From Dendrobium chrysotoxum (lineage: Eukaryota > Streptophyta > Magnoliopsida > Asparagales > Orchidaceae), in NCBI GenBank assembly GCA_019925795.1, contig CM034307.1:15521197-15585196 (forward strand): a DNA stretch of 64,000 nt, given 5' to 3'. Made by a program: the position numbers and the translations under genes. The stretch's first letter is position 1, and every line of letters begins with the position of its first letter. The notes below the pieces were generated by a model. The model worked only from the letters and a program-made list of their open reading frames with translations. It was not told where the DNA came from and ran no database searches. This document shows positions 58,649-64,000 of this stretch, piece by piece.

Positions 58649-58746
58649 AGTGGTATCAAAGCGGGGTTTCAAAATAGTGTTTTAGAAAACCTAGAAACGT
58701 AAGATCCATGGCTCAATTTGGTAACCGTAACACTGCGGAGGGTTAT
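58649..58746 (+). pseudogene. Second, truncated internal region of element A (PBS and gag start)
   Basis: PBS TGGTATCAAAGC at 58651-58662, then ATG at 58708 with the first 13 gag codons (MAQFGNRNTAEGY). It ends at the shared bases TTAT (58743-58746), after which minus-strand gag of element E begins. Confidence 0.93.
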
Positions 58747-59347
58747 CAATAGAATAAACATTCTGATCTTTAGATTCAGTAATGGCAAAGATTTTTCTTC
58801 ATAGGAAGAAGGTAAACATCGCAAAATCTTGTTAACTTTCATAGTTTGTGAGCTCTCTTCCTAAGGCATGCAAGGAAGTAATAATCTGAGTAAACCTAGT
58901 ATACATTTCAGAAATAGATTCACTAGGTTTTATGCAAAAAAGTTCATAATCATGTAGCAAAATGTTTAGCCTAGATTATTTTACTACATTAGTTCTCTCA
59001 TATGTTATGCAAAGTTTGTCCCAAATCTCTTTACCAGTTGAATAAGTAGAAATATGCATGTAATCTTTAGATTTTAAACCACAGAAAAAATAGTTTAAAC
59101 ATTTGGTATTAAGTTGGGCTAAATCTCTATCATCAATAGTCCATTCAAAAAAGGGTATTTCAATTTTAATGCCATTTACTAATCTAAAGGGTACAGAATA
59201 TCCTTCTTGGACTAACATCCATATGCGATATTCAATTATGAAGGTGGAAATGCAAATTTTCTAAAAAATAAAAGGAATATTATTAAATAATGGTGGTTGT
59301 GTAATTGAATATTCTTCCATAGTATTACGTTTACCAAAATTAGCCAT
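58747..59347 (-). pseudogene. E gag, N-terminal part
   Basis: Minus-strand gag remnant from the ATG complementary to 59345-59347 to the NVYSI segment at 58747. The block 58976-59218 is open with MLVQEGYS, DRDLAQLN and the GKEIWDKL motif. Stops and small changes occur elsewhere. It resumes, after a gap of about 275 bp, at 47674. Confidence 0.88.
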
Positions 59348-59392
59348 GGATCTTTTTTTAAAGGTTTTTCAAAACTTAATGTATGAATTCTA

Positions 59393-59403
59393 CTCTAATA
59401 CCA
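59393..59403 (-). other. Element E primer-binding site
   Basis: Minus strand TGGTATTAGAG, one change from TGGTATCAGAG, two bases from the LTR end. Confidence 0.82.
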
Positions 59404-59405
59404 CT

Positions 59406-61062
59406 CGAAAGTAAAATGAGGGTGTTAAATTCTATAGAACTAGCCTGAGGCTAACCAAGAGAGGAGGGGGGGAGGGTGAATTGGTTATTTTTAAAATTTT
59501 TTTAATAGAATGAGAACATAAAAACCCCTTGAAGCGGAAGCAGATTACTTTCATGATAATGAAAGAGATTTTAACCACAGAAAAATATGAAAATTAAATG
59601 CAAAAATATAAATAAAAAGAATACACCAAATTTATAGTGGTTCAGTCAACTTGACCTACATCCACTCCCTGGAAACATCCTTTTCAGGTATTGCACTAAA
59701 AGTAGTGTCTCTCCTTTTGCCCCCACGGTAAGGCGGAGAAGCCTTTACAAAATCTTTTCACCAACACGGTGAGGTAGAGTACCTTGAATCCTTTTAATTC
59801 CTCTTGGAGTAGGCAGAGAACCCGAAAATCCTTTTACTCCCTCCTAGAGTAGGCAAAGAACCTTAGAGTCCTTTTACTCCCTCCTAGAATAGATAGAGAA
59901 CCTGGATCTGATGTTGGTGAAAATCTTTTCCAGAGCCACCAAGGAACCAGACAAGAAGCTTGGTGAAGACGGTGGAAACCTTACTTGGAGTAACCTTTAT
60001 GAATCTCTCACAACTCTCCCTCACAAGGATTTCTCTCTCTCCCAAGCTCTCTCTTGCCCTTCCCTAGCTCTCTTTCAAGAAGACTAAACAGCAAAAGATT
60101 TTCTTAAGGATAAATATAATTGCTTAAATATTGGGATTCAAAAAACCCTAAATTTCAAAAAATTCATCTTCTATTTGTACAATATGATATGCGTATCGTA
60201 CAGAATGATTAGTGTAATTTAGAATCATCCAGTAAGTTCCTACAGATGAACTGTTCAATCTTTAAGCATATCATATAGTACGATAAAATATTATACAGTA
60301 TGATCAGCAGAAATTTCTTTTGTTTGTTTCAAATGATTCTTGGGATGACCAACTTTATACACTATCGATCGTCCAGCACTTTGGACATCATACAGTATGA
60401 TCAGTACAAAAATTATGGATTTTATTTGGCATGATCTCTAGGACAACCAAAGTTATACTTTGTCAATCGTACTGTACAAAATATATTGTACAGTACGATC
60501 AATGACAGTTATTGTCCGAGATTTGATTGCCTGATATCACGGGGTTAATTAAGAAAGATTTTAATTAGGTTGTACGATATAAACATGATTGTATGGTACG
60601 ATTAGTGTATAATTAGTATTTTTCTTAACCTATGGCAGTAAGGGTTTTGAAAGAGCTCAACAGATCGTACAGAACAAATCAAAACTATACAATATGATAC
60701 ATGTATAATATAGTACGAATAAAAATCATATAGTACAAAATACTTAAAAAGAAAACCTCTTCCAAAATAATTTTTCTCTCTCCCTCTGTGTGTGTGCAAG
60801 GTTACTCAGTAATGATATCCACCCAGTTACGATATGACTCAAGAAAGGAAAAAAAAATACAGAGCAAATTAAAAATATAGACTGTAACCTAGTCTACCCA
60901 GTCTTGAGCTAATCAAAATTACAAGTGAATAGTAGACTGTAATCCCAAAATATTAGTACTCACAGCATAAAACAAAATATAATAGAAATAAGAGAAAGCA
61001 ATAACAGATACAATAATGTTTTTTATCACCAAAATCATAGTGCTTGAACCAGGTTTACTATA
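59406..61062 (-). repeat. Element E 5' LTR
   Basis: 1657 bp. On the minus strand it starts TATAGTAAACC at 61062 and ends TTTCG at 59406. It contains the GATTTTGGTGATAA segment near the start, a TG/CA run near 60788-60798, palindromes of the CGTAC/GTACG kind (60180-60720), leader hairpin repeats (59780-59900) and the GTGGATGTAGGTCAAG motif near 59650-59665. Plain AT-rich DNA begins right after it. Confidence 0.88.
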
Positions 61063-64000
61063 AAATTGATTTTAAAAAATTGATCAAGGTTTCTTAATCT
61101 CCTACGAGCGTAAGCCCTCCTAGTTAATTACATCATAGGAAACCTAAATTTTTCATGAATACTCTCGATTAAAATAATGACAGAAATTTTATTTAAGATT
61201 TCAAGGTTTGAAGTCAAAGTATGCAAGATTGGAAGTTCAATGGTGATCAGATCAAGGTTGAAGACTAATTTTTGGAGGTCAAAGGAGGAATGGTAGGAGC
61301 TTCTTTGGGATTCTAAAACATTTTTGAAGCACCCTAATCTACCCTATGTGTTGGGTTTGAGTTTTGATTGAAAGAGATTTAAATTTGGCTGGTCAATTTT
61401 ATTAGAAAATTGGGAGTCAATTCTCGAAGGTTGAGGTCTTATAGCCCGAGCCTGCCTTAGAGCCTAATTCTAAATTAGGTACTAAAAATTAATAACTTGA
61501 ACCTAGCTAATGCAGTGCAGGATTTGGACTTACCCCGACCTAGATTAGGGAGCCAGCTAACTACCTAGGCGCTTTAAAATTATAAGTTTTATCACTTATA
61601 AAAGAGTAGGTAAGGATGTTAATGAAGTTGAGTTTAAGGAGTTAGGGCCAACATCTAAACCATATCCTAATTTAGCCCCTTGACTTATGTTGAGTAATAT
61701 GAAACATGAAATAAAATATAATTAAATTTTTAGACATTTTTTTTTAATTTGTATCTAATACAATGCATGCTAGTTGACTCAATAAATACAAAATCATATA
61801 TGAAGTAGTTTTAAAATTAGGCTTAAAAAATAGGTTTTATCCTAGAGATTGTATAACACCCCCTTGACAAGACTGCACCCCAATAGGTCATGTGGCTTGC
61901 CAGAACCCACAGGCGGGGAGGTGCCTAACATGGCAGAGAAAAATTTTAATATGAATGCATGAGAACTCCCGACGGTCTCTGGCTTACTTCTTAAAGTGTT
62001 AGAATTTTTATGTTAGCTAAAAATTTTAATTTGTTTAAGTTAGAAAATTTTTTAATCATACCCTCACGAGCCTCCAATCAGATTCCATGCAAAATTAAAA
62101 TTAACATGCAAGTAAAAAGACTAGAAAAGCATTAAATTTCTACTACACAATCAATTAAATAAATTAATTAAATTTAAATACTCAAATTAAATATCCATGT
62201 GGCAAGTGCCACTTAATATTATAACTCAGGGTCTGTTGGAAAAGTAAAGTGGCTGGGCAAAACTGATATTAACCCAGATTTTTACTCCTAAGACTAAAGT
62301 GTCTTTGAGAATGGGATTCTTCTCAGTCTTCACTTCTTTATCCTTCTGCAAGCTCCTTAGATTTGTCAGGTCCAGATATTCAAATGAAAAGAAACTCCCC
62401 CTCAAAAGGGATGTTATCTTTTCTCTTTAGATATTTGAAAGTTATCCTGATTTAGTTTTCTAAATGGAGGAGAACTCTCCACTAAGGGATGTTCTCTCCT
62501 TTTTGAAATCTAAATAGGATATATATATATCCCATCTCAAATATCACTTTGAACGTACAACTCAATACTTGAATTAAATATATTGAATCTCAAAAATTAA
62601 AGAAAACTATAGTACACCTGCATGGTTATCCTAAGTAATCAATATCAAAATAAACATCAAATCTCAAGTAGTTAAATATTTAAAATGCTCAAATCATAGC
62701 CACACTTGGCCATGCTCTTTTAATTTAAAGGGGGTCTTAACATGCTTAACACTTGTACAAACATGTTAATTTTAAAGCTTAATTTTATTCCCCCTTTATT
62801 TTAATTGCCCTATAAGAGTATGGTCACCTGCATAAGATTGAATTAGTAAATAAATTATTCCTAACCTAGGGGTAAATCTAATGCCTATCAAATAAACACA
62901 CAGATTATAGGAATTAAATAAATAAACACATCAATTTATACTAGCAACTAGCATGCAACAGAAATCATAGAAAATCTAGCACACAGCATAAAAGTTAACA
63001 CCGACCTAGCCTAAGACTAGAGTTGGTTGTCCTAACAAACCATCTAAAGTGTATGAGATAGGTTGTGTGATTTGGATATGTCCTATGTAGAGCAATTGGT
63101 TGAAGTTGATTGATGTTCTAGTTGGTTGAAAGGCTTAAGAGAAATTTTAATTAAAGTTTAAATATTAATGATTTAAAATTAATTTTAAAGTGTATTTTGA
63201 ATATTAAATGACTACTGCCTTGGTTGCTCACTAGGGCCGTGAAATTTATTTCACCTTCCTTGGGGCTAATTTAATAGCCTCGTAGGCTCGGGTTACCCAG
63301 TGGTAATCGGTATACTTAAGTGAATTGAATTGATTAAGATTTAAAGGTTGATGAATTTTAATTAAAACTTATTGGTTGCTATTTTTAAAGTTGGATTAAG
63401 GTTTCTTGGATTTTTAAATGGGTTATTGAATTTTTTCGAATTATTTGAATTATTTAAATGCATTAATTAAAGGGGCCAAAATTTAACTTTTAAAATAAGA
63501 ATAATTTCTAAAAAATTAATATTTTTCTTAATTATTAGACGGTAAGATAAGTAATTAGACTGTAAGTTTACTGAATGTGAATTTTTTTACAATTAGTTAG
63601 GAATTTTTGAAGTTTTGACTTAAAGTTGACCAAATTGTTAACTTTTTTTTAATTTGAATTATTTTTGGTGGTTTGATATTTTTAATAAAAATTTGACCCA
63701 AATAGAGTCTAATGCCTTGGAGTTTGTTCAATTTAAAATTTTTTAGATTTAATCATAATTTTTAGAAGTTTGAGTATTTATTTGAATTATTTAATTAATT
63801 TAATTAAGAGGCTTTTAATGATTTTACTCCAAATGAACTCCAAACTCCTTGAAATTATATCTAAAGGTTAGGAATTACCTAAGGAGAGATTGCCAAGTAT
63901 TTTGGAATTTTCTAGAATTTTTAATTTTGTTTAATTAATTAAGTAATTAATTAAGTTAATTAAATGTTATTTTTTAATTAAAATTAAATTAAGGTTAAAT
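61063..64000. other. AT-rich flanking DNA, no recognisable gene
   Basis: Sequence outside the nest. No open frame longer than about 60 codons and no retroelement domain was seen. It contains two similar short segments around 62390-62420 and 62460-62515 (AACTCCCCCTC and AACTCTCCACT followed by AAGGGATGTT) and very AT-rich stretches at the end (63900-64000, TTAATTAA repeats). It may be old, unrecognisable transposon sequence or true intergenic DNA. Confidence 0.6.

Larger units (their letters stand above)
47675..58746 (+). mobile_element. Element A: youngest Sirevirus-type copia element, truncated tandem dimer
   Basis: Full element with LTRs 47675-49625 and 56678-58648, followed without a break by a second PBS and gag start (58649-58746). 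The structure is therefore LTR-internal-LTR-partial internal. The first unit is nearly intact: gag has one stop and one single-base loss, pol has two stops, and the third ORF is open. By eye the LTRs differ at about 30 sites in the first 1.2 kb plus one 20-bp palindrome unit. The left flank is TTAGC; the right duplication is lost with about 275 bp of E gag. Confidence 0.95.
1..61062 (-). mobile_element. Element E: outermost Sirevirus-type copia retrotransposon, interrupted
   Basis: Minus-strand Ty1/copia element that hosts all the others. Its pieces in minus order are: 5' LTR 59406-61062, PBS 59393-59403, gag 59347-58747 and 47674-46777, pol 46777-45765 and 34184-32143, spacer 32142-31723 and 29991-29677, third ORF 29676-28854 and 536-277, then 276-1. 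The 3' LTR lies outside the window. The reading order is continuous across the G insertion (integrase codons resume on each side of the GTATT duplication) and the C insertion. Four insertions separate the pieces: A, G, F and C. Many stops and frameshifts show it is dead. It must be older than everything inside it. Confidence 0.9.

Noticed and set aside
58649..58746. A new insertion starting at the second PBS
   Set aside because: PBS and gag start follow the LTR end exactly as in the first unit, so this is the second unit of the same dimer and not a separate element.
61830..61935. Possible start of a Ty3/gypsy LTR (TGTATAACACCCCC)
   Set aside because: No matching second copy, PBS, purine tract or coding domain is visible nearby; the resemblance is too short.

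Overview
This is plant nuclear DNA made almost entirely of nested LTR retrotransposons. From position 1 to about 61062 every recognisable gene belongs to a Ty1/copia element of the Sirevirus (SIRE/Maximus) type. The evidence is a Gag with two CCHC knuckles, Pol in the copia order protease-integrase-RT-RNase H, a third ORF downstream of pol, a primer-binding site of the TGGTATCAGAGC type (initiator tRNA-Met) and a purine tract before each 3' LTR. No cellular gene, tRNA, rRNA or CRISPR array was found. Positions 61063-64000 are AT-rich flanking DNA without a recognisable gene. The host is a flowering plant; the species cannot be told from the sequence.

Layout. The outermost element, E (minus strand), has its 5' LTR at 59406-61062 and runs left past the window start. 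Four insertions break it: C in its third ORF (537-28853, minus), F (solo LTR, 29992-31722, plus), G in its integrase (34185-45759, plus) and A in its gag (47675-58746, plus). C is itself broken by D in its gag (8886-14540, plus) and by B in its 5' LTR (17954-28818, plus). Perfect 5-bp target duplications support B (TAAAA), D (GGTGT) and G (GTATT). A is the youngest and best preserved, then B; C, D, G and E carry many stops and indels. A is followed by a second primer site and gag start, so it is a truncated tandem dimer.

Each full element encodes Gag, Pol (protease, integrase, reverse transcriptase, RNase H) and a third protein usually called envelope-like, although here it has no signal peptide and ends in a polyproline tail. 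Two subfamilies are present: A/B (LTR about 1.95 kb, palindromes built on ATCGTACTGTACGAT) and C/D/F/G (palindromes nearer ATCATCCWGGATGAT). E is intermediate.

The most interesting signals are non-coding and shared by several copies: (1) an 8-bp hairpin with a covarying base pair between the gag stop and the protease ORF; (2) a series of leader hairpins with purine loops close to RRGAG and changing but still paired stems; (3) 15-bp palindromes spaced about 20 bp, in the LTR before its TATA box and again before a TATA box upstream of the third ORF, with the palindrome type matched within each element; (4) a short GCGC-type hairpin array in the pol-to-ORF3 spacer, kept even in D, which has lost pol and ORF3.
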